Origin: Capnocytophaga sp. oral taxon 863 str. F0517
GTDB taxonomy: Bacteria; Bacteroidota; Bacteroidia; Flavobacteriales; Flavobacteriaceae
DNA length: 64,000 bases
Assembly: GCF_000466425.1 (NCBI RefSeq)
Contig: NZ_KE992174.1
Location: 47,779 to 111,778, forward strand
Direction of reading: 5' to 3'
Part shown: one piece after another, positions 44,868 to 54,033 of the stretch
How the letters are laid out: each line of letters starts with the position of its first letter
Position numbering within the stretch: position 1 is the first letter of the stretch
Translations under genes and position numbers: made by a program
The notes under the pieces: model-generated
What the model was told of the DNA's origin: nothing
The model's input: only the letters and a program-made list of their open reading frames with translations
Databases searched by the model: none

Positions 44868-47789
44868 TTACTTAAATTCAAAACTGCCTACTTCGATAGT
44901 CTCCTTTTCATTGGAAAGCCTTACGGTGGTTTCTTGTTTTTCTTCCTTATCGGTACCGAAATGGGTATAGAAGGTAATACGTAGATTCACCGGCATAAGT
45001 TGCTTTTGGGAATGTGTACCATAGTAATCTACCGCTATTTTATAGGTACCCTTGGGGGCTTTTTTGATCATAAATTCCTCTGGGCCATAGCCTTGAGTTA
45101 CATCATCGGAGATTTTCCCACCGAGGTAGGTAAGGGTATTTGAGAAATAGCACTTCTCATCGGTGGGGTCGGTTACCCATAAGTCCATATCACAGTTGTC
45201 GGTATCCCAAGAGAGTACTACTCGTATATCCACCGGTTCTTTTTTAAGCAAACGCTTATCCATAAAGTTTGTTTTGATTTCTTTATGACGTGTGATGAGG
45301 CTATTAATGTCGTTCATGGTCACCAATTGTACATCACCGAAGCGATCGCCCCAATAGTTTTTCACTACTTTGTAGAGTGTTTCCACAGCTTCCTGGTACT
45401 GCTTATCTTCGGCTAAGGCCAATCCCAAATCACGATAGGACTGGGGTTCTTCCTCGCGGATAGCCACCACCTTACGGAATACCGCAATGGCATCCTTGTA
45501 AGCCTTGTAAAAACTAAGTTTGTAACCCAAGACACGGAGCAGTTGGGCATCTTCCAAATTCAGTTCGGCTAAGTTGGACACCACCAATATAGCCTGTGCG
45601 ATGTCTCCTTTTTTGAAGAAGTAATCCGCCACATCCACATAGAAGGAAGGTGTTTGTCCATATTCCTTTTTGAGTTTGTGATAAGTCTCTATCACTTTAT
45701 CAGGATCGGCATATTCCATCACCTTAAGGTAAGGGGTATCAGGATCGTAAGCGTTCAGAACCATAGTGGCTTGGGGTGGTTCGTATCCCAAAGTTTTAGC
45801 GACAGATCCAGCCAGTTCCATTTGTTGAGTACTATTGTCTGCAATTATATCATATCCAGCAGTACCCATATCAACCATCTTAGCATCATCATAGGAAATA
45901 TCTTTAAGAACTTCTGCCGAATTGTTGTACTCCGCCATTATTTTTAAAGGAGCCATCTTAGCATCATCATGGGAAATATCTCTAAGAATTTCTACTTGTG
46001 CCTTGATAGGATAGGAAGTTTGCCACCACGAAGTTTGTTCTTTGGAAAGGGCAAGGACCTCCTCTAAGGCTTCTTTTTCGGTTATCTTTTCTGTTTCTAT
46101 CTCGGCAGAGCGTTTGTTATATTCCTGTTCAAGTTCCTTGGGTGGGGTAATCTGGTAACGGAGGTAATCCTCCACTGTTTCCAGTACGATTAGGGAATTG
46201 CCCTCGGTTACGATACCATAACGGCGACCTATGGCATCAATAGCTTTGTTTTCAGCGCCTTCTCGTCTGAGCTGTGCTATCTTCTTTTCTGCCCATACGC
46301 GGCGCAAGAGCGCAAATTCCTCATCGCTTGCAGCTGTATTTTTACTAAAGGTAAGCTCTTTTTCTACAATGACCTTGTTTGGATAGCCTAAAGATACGAC
46401 CAAAGTAGCTTCTTCACTATTTAGATAAGCTGAAAAAGTAAAGTTTTCCCCTACTAAAGTACCTTTTTGAGGGTAAATATTTACTATTTTTCCCTTCTTT
46501 ACCTTATAATCCAATACTTGGAAGGCTTGATATTGTAATGCTTTCACCGCTTCAGAGACCTCTTGGGTATTGAGATTGATAAAACTACCCCCAGTGGCTC
46601 CCGCCAAGTATTGTAACTTGTCCAAATTGGCTACCAGTTGGGAGCAAACAACATTGACAGGAGCATCTAGCTGCCCAATGAGCTGCGTAAAGTCAAAATT
46701 CTTATCCCTAAAGTTAAAGATACCATCGGAGAAAAGGAAGTACTCATCACTTTCTTGAGGGAACAGCATCGCTTGAGGGTCTGTTGCTCCGTCATAGATT
46801 AGTTTTTCTAAGTACTGTCGCAGTTCCTGCCAATTGCCGTTTTCCACTTTGAAGGGGATTGCAGCAGAGGAACGGATATGAAAGGTAGTAAGGGCTACCT
46901 TTACCTCCTTTATTTCCTTAAAATAAGCATCCAAAAGGGCAAATTCCTTGGCAAAGTCTCTTTTCTGGCTGGAAGAAGAGCCATCCCATAGGATACCTAT
47001 GCGCTTGGGTTTCTCTTTTTTCTTTAGCGTTTGCTTTTCCAAGGCTATATTCCCATAGAGGTAGCTATCTGTCCCTTTGGTAGCCGTTAGCAATTGTGGT
47101 TTGTCTATTTTAGGGAAGGTCAGCCCTATATTTTTGTCCAAGGTATAGTTTTCTTTCTTTACCTCACTGATATAGCTGTTGCGACTTTGTCCGAAATTGA
47201 GCTGTAGCGTATTTTCTATATCCGCTTTGACTAAACGTGAAACCACTTCAGCACGTAGCTTAAAGTGCTTGAGCTTCACTCCAGAGGCGATGGGTAGGAA
47301 ATAGAAATCCCGTCCGTCCTTTTGGGAGAGTTCTTGCTCGAAGGCGATGAGGATTCTACGTACCCCTTGGGCAGGCATAGGATATACACGGGCGCGGAAG
47401 TTGTTACCTTCGGTTTTTTCCAAAAGCCCAGGATCTACATTGCGCCGTGCAATATCCTCAAAGGCTTGGCGTCCTAAAGCCTTATCCACGACCACGCCCT
47501 CGCGGAGCTTACCGTTGATATCTAAGGCAAAGCGGGAGACCTCTTGGCCATTGGATAGGGGAAACTCAAACTCGCCTTCCATCACCCTATCATTGGGGTT
47601 GTAGAAGGTCATTTCCATAGTAGTTACGGCCGTTTGTCCCATGACCAATATATCCATAGAGAGTTCTTGTAATTGCATGGGGTTGGCATTGTACTGACCC
47701 CTGACCTTCACTTCGGGCAGGACAGTTTTTTGAGCCATAGCACCTCCTACTGAGGCAAGGAGGGCTATGAGGGTTATTAATGATTTCAT
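44868..47789 (-). CDS. VIT/VWA/TPR/DUF2135 secreted protein, copy 1
   Basis: 973 residues. Signal peptide 1-19 (ASVGGAMAQ). VIT domain ~25-155 (TTMEMTFYNPNDRVMEGEFEFPL). A VWA-like domain from ~262 with IGILWDGSSSS (DxSxS metal-site pattern). TPR-like helices ~690-830 (YHKLKKEYGQTPSFYVDVADYFFKKGD). C-terminal DUF2135 ~850-970 (VVLSWDTDNCDMDLWVTDP). Such proteins resemble inter-alpha-trypsin inhibitor chains and are presumed surface or periplasmic adhesion scaffolds. A second copy lies directly upstream (47862-50840); 68 bp are identical between the two (47530-47597 and 50581-50648). The variable linker (~600-640) has two DISxDDAKM repeats. Confidence 0.8.
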   Translation of the reverse strand: MKSLITLIALLASVGGAMAQKTVLPEVKVRGQYNANPMQLQELSMDILVMGQTAVTTMEMTFYNPNDRVMEGEFEFPLSNGQEVSRFALDINGKLREGVVVDKALGRQAFEDIARRNVDPGLLEKTEGNNFRARVYPMPAQGVRRILIAFEQELSQKDGRDFYFLPIASGVKLKHFKLRAEVVSRLVKADIENTLQLNFGQSRNSYISEVKKENYTLDKNIGLTFPKIDKPQLLTATKGTDSYLYGNIALEKQTLKKKEKPKRIGILWDGSSSSQKRDFAKEFALLDAYFKEIKEVKVALTTFHIRSSAAIPFKVENGNWQELRQYLEKLIYDGATDPQAMLFPQESDEYFLFSDGIFNFRDKNFDFTQLIGQLDAPVNVVCSQLVANLDKLQYLAGATGGSFINLNTQEVSEAVKALQYQAFQVLDYKVKKGKIVNIYPQKGTLVGENFTFSAYLNSEEATLVVSLGYPNKVIVEKELTFSKNTAASDEEFALLRRVWAEKKIAQLRREGAENKAIDAIGRRYGIVTEGNSLIVLETVEDYLRYQITPPKELEQEYNKRSAEIETEKITEKEALEEVLALSKEQTSWWQTSYPIKAQVEILRDISHDDAKMAPLKIMAEYNNSAEVLKDISYDDAKMVDMGTAGYDIIADNSTQQMELAGSVAKTLGYEPPQATMVLNAYDPDTPYLKVMEYADPDKVIETYHKLKKEYGQTPSFYVDVADYFFKKGDIAQAILVVSNLAELNLEDAQLLRVLGYKLSFYKAYKDAIAVFRKVVAIREEEPQSYRDLGLALAEDKQYQEAVETLYKVVKNYWGDRFGDVQLVTMNDINSLITRHKEIKTNFMDKRLLKKEPVDIRVVLSWDTDNCDMDLWVTDPTDEKCYFSNTLTYLGGKISDDVTQGYGPEEFMIKKAPKGTYKIAVDYYGTHSQKQLMPVNLRITFYTHFGTDKEEKQETTVRLSNEKETIEVGSFEFK

Positions 47790-47861
47790 AAATCTATTGT
47801 TTATTTTGGACGAATAGTCATTATTTTAAGGACGAATTACAATTACCTTAAGGGCAAATTA

Positions 47862-50840
47862 CTAAAATTCAAAACTTCCCACATCTATGACCTCTCTTTC
47901 GTTAGAGAGGCGTACAGTGGTTTCTTGTTTTTTCTCTTGAGGGGTGCCGTAGTGGGTAAAGAAAGTGATACGGAGGCTTACGGGCAGTAGCTGCTTTTGG
48001 GAGTGATTGCCGTAGTAATTCACTTCTATTTTGTAATTACCCTTAGGGGCTTTCTTGAGCATAAACTCCTCAGGACCATAGCCACCTCTAACATCTTGGC
48101 TTATGATACCACCTAAGTAGGTCTGTCTGTAGAGATAGAAACATCTTTCTTCTTCGGGGTCGGTAACCCATAAGTCCATATCGGAGTTGTCGGTATCCCA
48201 AGTGAGTACTACACGGATATCCACGGGTTCCTTCTTAAGCAAGCGCTTGTCAATAAAGGAAGTGCGGAGACCTTTTTGGGTATTTATGATGTTGTTAATC
48301 TCGTTCATAACGATTAGCTGTACATCTCTGAAGCGCTGATCCCAAGGGCGTTCCACTACTTTGTAAAGGGTCTCTATCGCTTGCTGGTATTCTCCTGCTT
48401 GGGCTAAAGCCAATCCCAAATCACGATAAGATTGGGGTTCCTCCTCACGGATGGCTACCACCTTGCGGCTAATGGACACTGCCTCTGGGTAGGCTTTGTA
48501 AGCGCTGAGTTTGTAAGCCAATACGCGGAGTAGTTGAGCATCCTCTAAGCTCAGTTCGGCCAAGTTGGACACCACCAATATGGCCTGCTCGGTATCTCCT
48601 TTTTTAAAGAAATAATCAGCCACATCTACATAGAAAGAAGGCGTTTGTCCGTATTCCTTTTTGAGTTTGTAATAAGTCTCTACCGCTTTGGCTGGGTCGG
48701 CATATTCCATCACCTTTAGGTAGGGCGTATCAGGATTATATTCATTGAGGGCTATTTTGGAGGTATTGGCCAGCTCACCACTACGATCTTCCACCTCGCT
48801 TTCCTCTTCATCATTAAGAACTTGCGCAGTTTCTTTAGCAGCTTTTTTGTTCTGTCGTCTTTCTTTTCTGGAAGAGCGACTATAGCCACTTACCACTACT
48901 TCAGCCAACTCGGCCTGACTACTCTCTGAAATAGAGCCAATGCCACGTATAGCGAGGGAGCTGCCGACACTGGCGCTGGCACGCATATTTATACCAGCGG
49001 CACTCTCGTCGGAAGAGCGTTCTGCTGTATTCTTGACAGGTTTGGTGCCTGCGATAGGGAAGGAGGTATTCCACCATTTGCTTTGTGCTTCGGAGAGTTT
49101 TATCACGTAGTCAAGGTGTTCTTTCTTTTCTTTTTCCTTGTCTTGTTTTTCCTTATTGACAAGACGTTCGTATTCCCTTTGGAGCTCCTTGGGAGGGGTA
49201 ATCTGGTAACGCACATAGTCTGCTACGGTCTCCAAAACGATCAGAGAATTACCCTCGGTGACGATGCCATATTGGCGACCTACGGCATCAATATCCTTAG
49301 CTAAAGCGCCTTCTCTTTGTAGCTGTGCAATCTTCTTTTCAGCCCATATACGACGCAAAAGGGCAAACTCTCCCGCACCTGCGGTATTATCTTTGCTAAA
49401 AGTAAGCTCTTTTTCCACGATGACCTTGCCAGGGTAGCCCAAGGAGATCACTACAGTCGCCTCTTCGGAGCTTAGTTGCCCCGCAAAAGTAAAGTTTTCC
49501 TCTACCAAAGCCCCTTTCTGAGGATATATATTGGTTACATTTCCACTTTTTACTTTATAGTCTAAGAGCTGGAAAGACTGGTAACGCAGTGCCTTGAGTG
49601 CTTCAGGGAGTGCTTGGGTAGTAAGGTTGATCAGTGCTCCTCCAGTAGCTCCAGCCAAGTATTGGAGTTTGTCCCAGTTGGCTACTTGTAGCGAGCTAAT
49701 CACACTCACAGGAGCTTGTAAGGACTTGACAAGTGATGGCAGATCAAATTCTTTAGCACCGAAATTGAAAATCCCATCGGAAAAGAGTAAGTACTGGTCG
49801 GCACCCTTAGGGAATACCATAGCATTGCCATCGGTTGCTCCGTCATAGACTTGTTTTTCCAAATATTCTCGTAGCTCCTGCCAATTACCGTCCTTCACCT
49901 CAAAGGTTACGGGCTTGGCAGCACGGATATGGAAGGTGGTGAGGGTTACTTTTGTATTCTTGATCTCCTTAAAATAAGCATCTAAGAGCGCATATTCCTT
50001 GGCAAAGTCTCTTTTCTCGTTAGAAAGAGAGCTATCCCAAAGGATACCTATACTTTTGGGTGCTTCTTTTTCCCTTAAAGACTGTTTTTCCAAGGCTACA
50101 TTTCCATAAAGGTAGCTTTCATTCCCGTTGGTAGCGGTAATGAGCTGTGGTTTGTCTATTTTAGGGAAGAGAAGGGCGATATTTTTGTCCAAAGTATAGT
50201 TGGCCTGCTCTACTTCACTGATATAGCTGTTGCGGCTTTGGGTAAAGTCCAGCTGTAGAGTGTTCTGAATATCGGCTTTGACAAAGCGAGAAACCACTTC
50301 GGTATGAATCTTGAACTTCTTGAGCTTGACGGCATTGGCTATGGGTAGGAAGTAAAAATCCTGACCATTCTTTTGGGAGAGTTCCTGCTCGAAGGCGATG
50401 AGAATTTTGCGTGTTCCCCTGCGAGGCATGGGATATACACGAGCACGGAAGTTGTTGCCTTCGGTTTTTTCGAGCAAACCAGGGTCTATTCCACGGCGTA
50501 CGATGTCCTCAAAGGCCTTGCGTCCTAAAGCCTTATCCACGACTACCCCCTCGCGGAGCTTGCCGTTAATGTCCAAGGCGAAGCGGGAGACCTCTTGGCC
50601 ATTGGATAGGGGAAACTCAAACTCGCCTTCCATCACCCTATCATTGGGATTGTAGAAAGTCATTTCCATAGTAGTTACAGCCGTTTGTCCCATCACCAAG
50701 ATATCCACTGAAAGATCTTGCAGCTGCATGGGTTGGGCATTATCCGTTTGACTTACTTTTACCTGAGGTAGTATGATTTTTTGGGAAAAAGCACTACTGA
50801 TTGTAAAAAAGAGTAGTATAAGGGAGCATAATTGTTTCAT
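47862..50840 (-). CDS. VIT/VWA/TPR/DUF2135 secreted protein, copy 2
   Basis: 992 residues with the same order as copy 1: signal peptide (CSLILLFFTISSAFSQ), VIT ~25-155, VWA-like from ~268 (IGILWDSSLSN, the metal-site pattern kept as DxSxS), TPR-like helices, DUF2135 at the end (VVLTWDTDNSDMDLWVTDP). The linker differs from copy 1: residues ~620-660 read SLAIRGIGSI and AELAEVVVSGYS, which look like pieces of a TonB-receptor plug. A basic stretch (RSSRKERRQNKKAAKE) follows. First of the tandem pair; spacing to copy 1 is 72 bp. Confidence 0.8.
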   Translation of the reverse strand: MKQLCSLILLFFTISSAFSQKIILPQVKVSQTDNAQPMQLQDLSVDILVMGQTAVTTMEMTFYNPNDRVMEGEFEFPLSNGQEVSRFALDINGKLREGVVVDKALGRKAFEDIVRRGIDPGLLEKTEGNNFRARVYPMPRRGTRKILIAFEQELSQKNGQDFYFLPIANAVKLKKFKIHTEVVSRFVKADIQNTLQLDFTQSRNSYISEVEQANYTLDKNIALLFPKIDKPQLITATNGNESYLYGNVALEKQSLREKEAPKSIGILWDSSLSNEKRDFAKEYALLDAYFKEIKNTKVTLTTFHIRAAKPVTFEVKDGNWQELREYLEKQVYDGATDGNAMVFPKGADQYLLFSDGIFNFGAKEFDLPSLVKSLQAPVSVISSLQVANWDKLQYLAGATGGALINLTTQALPEALKALRYQSFQLLDYKVKSGNVTNIYPQKGALVEENFTFAGQLSSEEATVVISLGYPGKVIVEKELTFSKDNTAGAGEFALLRRIWAEKKIAQLQREGALAKDIDAVGRQYGIVTEGNSLIVLETVADYVRYQITPPKELQREYERLVNKEKQDKEKEKKEHLDYVIKLSEAQSKWWNTSFPIAGTKPVKNTAERSSDESAAGINMRASASVGSSLAIRGIGSISESSQAELAEVVVSGYSRSSRKERRQNKKAAKETAQVLNDEEESEVEDRSGELANTSKIALNEYNPDTPYLKVMEYADPAKAVETYYKLKKEYGQTPSFYVDVADYFFKKGDTEQAILVVSNLAELSLEDAQLLRVLAYKLSAYKAYPEAVSISRKVVAIREEEPQSYRDLGLALAQAGEYQQAIETLYKVVERPWDQRFRDVQLIVMNEINNIINTQKGLRTSFIDKRLLKKEPVDIRVVLTWDTDNSDMDLWVTDPEEERCFYLYRQTYLGGIISQDVRGGYGPEEFMLKKAPKGNYKIEVNYYGNHSQKQLLPVSLRITFFTHYGTPQEKKQETTVRLSNEREVIDVGSFEF

Positions 50841-50912
50841 ATAGCTTTAAATAAGTACTTTAATAGTACAAAAAATATGCCAAAGAATGGCTATAGTTTT
50901 AAAAAAAATACT

Positions 50913-50920
50913 TATCTTTG
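50913..50920 (+). promoter_or_regulatory. -7 element of the L,D-transpeptidase gene
   Basis: TATCTTTG, 17 bp before the lipoprotein start at 50938. The upstream in-frame start at 50887 lies before this promoter. Confidence 0.5.
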
Positions 50921-50937
50921 CCGCTCAAAACAATTTT

Positions 50938-52611
50938 ATGTTAAAACATATACTTGTCTTTTCTTTTATTATTCTTCTGAGCGCTTGCAAGCAAAGTAAG
51001 GATAAGTCTTCGCAGTGGTTCTCTGATGAGCCCGAAGAGGTGTATGAGCCTCTTACACTGCAAGATACGGCAGTGGCGACCCTCCAAAAAGTTACCATTA
51101 AGGATGACTACTATAAGGCAGCGATAGAGAAGGAAGTCGCTCATTTTTATAAAAACAATCACTACCAAGCGCGTTGGCTGTACCAAAATAAGCCTTCGCC
51201 CCTATTTGCTTCTTACCTGAATGCACTTACGGAGCTGAGTGATTATGGGCTTTTCCCTCAGAACTATAGGCAACATGAATTGGATTCCTTGGTCACAAGC
51301 CTCTACCAACATAAGGATTCCCTTTCCTTAAAGCAGTTGGAGACGACCGATCGTGAGATCACCGCCTCCTTTCTGTTGCTCAATCGCCACCTTACCCAAG
51401 GACGTATTCCCAAGGTAGGGGATGATGTCCGGGTATGGAAACGCAAGAAATCCACCCATGACCCTATAGCACTGCTACAAAGCCTTAAGGATGGCGATAA
51501 CCTTTCCGAAGTCCTTGCTGCACTACAGCCCCAGGAGCCTACCTATAAGGCAATGGCACAGAAATACAAGGAATTGGAAAAGGATACAGCTCGCTATGAA
51601 ACACTTAATCTAGATCCTAAGAAATTTGCCATAGGCTATAAGGATAGTATCATCGTTGCTCTACGCAATCAGCTAAAGCGCAAAGGGTATCATTCTCCCG
51701 CACAAGCAGCCCCAGAGGAGGTAGATTCTCTATTGGTGGATGCCATCAAGCAATTCCAACAACATATAGGACTTGCGGCCGATGGAGTGCCAGGGGCACA
51801 CACCCTCAATTACTTACAGATGTCGGGGGATCAGCAGCGCGATTTGCTCCTACTGAATATGGAGCGCCTACGCTGGCAGCAAAAGGATTTGGGAGAGGAC
51901 TATATACTGATCAACATTCCCGAATATCGCCTGCGCTTGTTCCATAAGGACAGCCTCAAGTTTGCCACTCGGGTGGTAGTAGGCAAGCCCGATACGCCCA
52001 CTCCTATTTTCTCCGATAGCCTGAAGTTTGTAGAGTTTCGCCCTACTTGGTCGGTGCCGGCCAGCATCATGCGCAAGGAGATGATCCCTCGTATTGTAGA
52101 CAGTGGTGATTCGCTCAAGTATGCCAAGCGAGGGTATAAGCTCTATGAAAACAATAAGGAGATCAATCCGGCAGAGGTTAATTGGAAAGATGCCAGCACC
52201 CTCAAGCGCAATTTCTTCTTTGTAGAAAATCCTTCGGCGAATAACTCCTTGGGCCTAGTCAAGTTTATCCTCTATAATGATATGAGTATCTACCTACACG
52301 ATACACCAGGGAAAAAACTCTTTGACAATACCCAACGCACTTATAGCCATGGATGTATACGAGTTCAGTACCCCGATAGCTTGGCCTACCAACTGCTCAA
52401 ACACACAGCGGCGTGGGACTATCTGAAAGTAAGCGATGCCATGCACAAGGGGCGCAACCAGTATAGGGTACACCCCAAGCAACACTTCACGGTAGATGTC
52501 TCCTACCTCACCGCCTGGGTTGATGAAGCTGGGCGACTTATCATTCGCAATGACCCTTATGGGTTCGATAAGGAGCAGCTCAAGCACTTAGAGCGCTATA
52601 AGAAGCTATAA
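50938..52611 (+). CDS. L,D-transpeptidase (YcbB-like), lipoprotein
   Basis: 557 residues from MLKHILVFSFIILLSAC, lipobox LLSAC. A scaffold domain (~60-250), a peptidoglycan-binding-like segment near 255-300 (AIKQFQQHIGLAADGVPGAHTLNYL) and the YkuD catalytic domain (~330-500) with the motif YSHGCIRVQYP containing the nucleophile Cys. It forms 3-3 crosslinks in peptidoglycan or attaches proteins to it. The lipid anchor would place it in the periplasm, on the inner or outer membrane. It is followed by the convergent lipB gene 11 bp later. Confidence 0.88.
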   Translation: MLKHILVFSFIILLSACKQSKDKSSQWFSDEPEEVYEPLTLQDTAVATLQKVTIKDDYYKAAIEKEVAHFYKNNHYQARWLYQNKPSPLFASYLNALTELSDYGLFPQNYRQHELDSLVTSLYQHKDSLSLKQLETTDREITASFLLLNRHLTQGRIPKVGDDVRVWKRKKSTHDPIALLQSLKDGDNLSEVLAALQPQEPTYKAMAQKYKELEKDTARYETLNLDPKKFAIGYKDSIIVALRNQLKRKGYHSPAQAAPEEVDSLLVDAIKQFQQHIGLAADGVPGAHTLNYLQMSGDQQRDLLLLNMERLRWQQKDLGEDYILINIPEYRLRLFHKDSLKFATRVVVGKPDTPTPIFSDSLKFVEFRPTWSVPASIMRKEMIPRIVDSGDSLKYAKRGYKLYENNKEINPAEVNWKDASTLKRNFFFVENPSANNSLGLVKFILYNDMSIYLHDTPGKKLFDNTQRTYSHGCIRVQYPDSLAYQLLKHTAAWDYLKVSDAMHKGRNQYRVHPKQHFTVDVSYLTAWVDEAGRLIIRNDPYGFDKEQLKHLERYKKL

Positions 52612-52622
52612 AAGCATAAAAA

Positions 52623-53315
52623 TCACAGAGAAGCAGCGAATACCTCCAAGAAATGAGTGGTAATATGCTGCTTTACTTCTTCTAAAGAAACCTCTCTACC
52701 CAGCTCCGCTTGTAGGGAGGTTACTGCTTTGTCGGCAATACCGCAAGGGACGATATAGCCAAAGTAACTAAGATCCGTATTGACATTCAGAGCAAAGCCA
52801 TGCATGGTTACCCATCGGGAAGCCCTTACCCCCATAGCACAGATCTTACGTGCCTTGGGAGTACCTACGTCCAACCAAACCCCTGTCTCTCCAGGACTGC
52901 GCTCACCCCGAAGGCCATAGTCGGCCAAGGTGAGGATAATGACCTCCTCCAAGCAGCGTAGGTATTTGTGGATATCAGGGAAGAAGTTGTCCAAGTCCAA
53001 GATAGGGTAGCCTACCACCTGTCCCAGTCCGTGGTAGGTGATATCGCCCCCACGATTGACCTTATAGAAGGAGATATGCTTAGCCTTGAGGAAGTCCTCT
53101 CCCATAAGCAGGTGCTCCATGTGGCCGCTCTTTCCGAGGGTTAGTACATGGGGATGTTCTACGAAAATCAAGTAGTTAGGAGTAGGGGAGGGGTTTTCAG
53201 CATTGCGATTGGCCGTTTTTTGGTCGATAGTAGCTTGGAAGAGCGCTTCCTGAGCTTCCCAAGCCTCTTTATAGTCTTTCAGACCCCAATCAATAAGGGT
53301 AATTTTTTTGTTCAT
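52623..53315 (-). CDS. lipB: Lipoyl(octanoyl) transferase
   Basis: 230 residues. Motifs FVEHPHVLTLGKSG, VNRGGDITYHGLGQVVGYPILDL and AMGVRASRWVTMHGFALNVN (conserved Lys replaced by the AMGVR context of LipB). It moves octanoyl groups from ACP to lipoyl domains. Its promoter region is duplicated at 54009-54033, on the far side of a toxin-antitoxin pair. Confidence 0.93.
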   Translation of the reverse strand: MNKKITLIDWGLKDYKEAWEAQEALFQATIDQKTANRNAENPSPTPNYLIFVEHPHVLTLGKSGHMEHLLMGEDFLKAKHISFYKVNRGGDITYHGLGQVVGYPILDLDNFFPDIHKYLRCLEEVIILTLADYGLRGERSPGETGVWLDVGTPKARKICAMGVRASRWVTMHGFALNVNTDLSYFGYIVPCGIADKAVTSLQAELGREVSLEEVKQHITTHFLEVFAASL

Positions 53316-53318
53316 CTT

Positions 53319-53343
53319 TATTTCTTACGTCTTGCAAAGGTAC
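53319..53343. repeat. 25-bp direct repeat, left copy
   Basis: Identical to 54009-54033 in the same orientation. It contains the lipB -7 element (CAAAGGTA on the plus strand). Confidence 0.85.
53335..53342 (-). promoter_or_regulatory. -7 element of lipB
   Basis: Minus strand reads TACCTTTG, 20 bp before the lipB ATG. Confidence 0.5.
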
Positions 53344-53352
53344 GAAAAAATC

Positions 53353-53383
53353 TTGTTTTTTAGAGATATTTGTTGTACCTTTG
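53353..53383 (+). promoter_or_regulatory. Promoter of the Txe/YoeB-type pair
   Basis: TTG (53353-53355), 20 nt, TACCTTTG (53376-53383). It sits back to back with the lipB promoter. It places transcription start near 53390 and supports the ATG at 53405. Confidence 0.6.
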
Positions 53384-53404
53384 CAAGACTTTAATATTCA
53401 AATT

Positions 53405-53653
53405 ATGATAACCACCATACAACCAGGAGTAAGATATTCTTTTAGTCTAAAGAATAAGAAACAAGTAGCGCTACTTGATAGTTTTTTAAAAGCACTTGAT
53501 ATAACTCTTAGAGAGGATAAAACAGAAGAAAACTACCAGCTTTCTCAAGAAGCATATTATGAACTTATGAAAAAATCAATGGAAAGCCTCCATAGTAGTA
53601 AAGAACTCAAAGGAGAAAAAGCCATTTTGGAACATCTCAATACTTTGAAATGA
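53405..53653 (+). CDS. Antitoxin-like protein of a Txe/YoeB-type pair
   Basis: 82 residues (MITTIQPGVRYSFSLKNKKQ...). Beta-like start, then a helix VALLDSFLKALDITL with weak resemblance to the antitoxin-like proteins at 856 and 31699, and a helical, charged C-terminus. The toxin gene overlaps its stop (ATGATG). Role inferred from context. Confidence 0.65.
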   Translation: MITTIQPGVRYSFSLKNKKQVALLDSFLKALDITLREDKTEENYQLSQEAYYELMKKSMESLHSSKELKGEKAILEHLNTLK

Positions 53654-53997
53654 TGGAATATACACTAAAGCTAAGCCATATCTTTGAGCAACAGTATATA
53701 GAACATCGCAATTCAGGCAGAACAAAGGTATTAGAGAAAATCAATAAACTACTACTTGAATTATCTACATCTCCAAGAAAGGGGACAGGGAAGCCTGAAC
53801 GATTAAAAGATGTAGATAAAATAGACCTAACCTTAGATCCCCAAGAAATTCATATTTGGTCAAGGAGAATTACAGATGAGCATAGGCTTGTCTATAGAAT
53901 ATATGATGAAGCGCAACTGATATTTGTAATGCTTTGTTGGGGACACTACACAGATTTGAAAAAATTCTATGGATTTGAGTTTCTTTTTGAGGATTGA
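53650..53997 (+). CDS. Txe/YoeB-family toxin
   Basis: 115 residues. TGKPERLKDVD, IHIWSRRITDEHRLVYRIYD and the closing GHYTDLKKF fit the Txe/YoeB family of ribosome-dependent mRNA interferases (WSRRI.xEHRLVY with the HY end). Start at 53650 or 53653, both overlapping the antitoxin stop. The 25-bp repeat begins 12 bp after its stop. Confidence 0.85.
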   Translation: MMEYTLKLSHIFEQQYIEHRNSGRTKVLEKINKLLLELSTSPRKGTGKPERLKDVDKIDLTLDPQEIHIWSRRITDEHRLVYRIYDEAQLIFVMLCWGHYTDLKKFYGFEFLFED

Positions 53998-54008
53998 TGA
54001 AAGCTACT

Positions 54009-54033
54009 ATTTCTTACGTCTTGCAAAGGTACT
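54009..54033. repeat. 25-bp direct repeat, right copy
   Basis: Exact copy of 53319-53343. The sequence after it differs, so the repeats bound a 665-bp segment holding the toxin-antitoxin pair. Confidence 0.85.
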
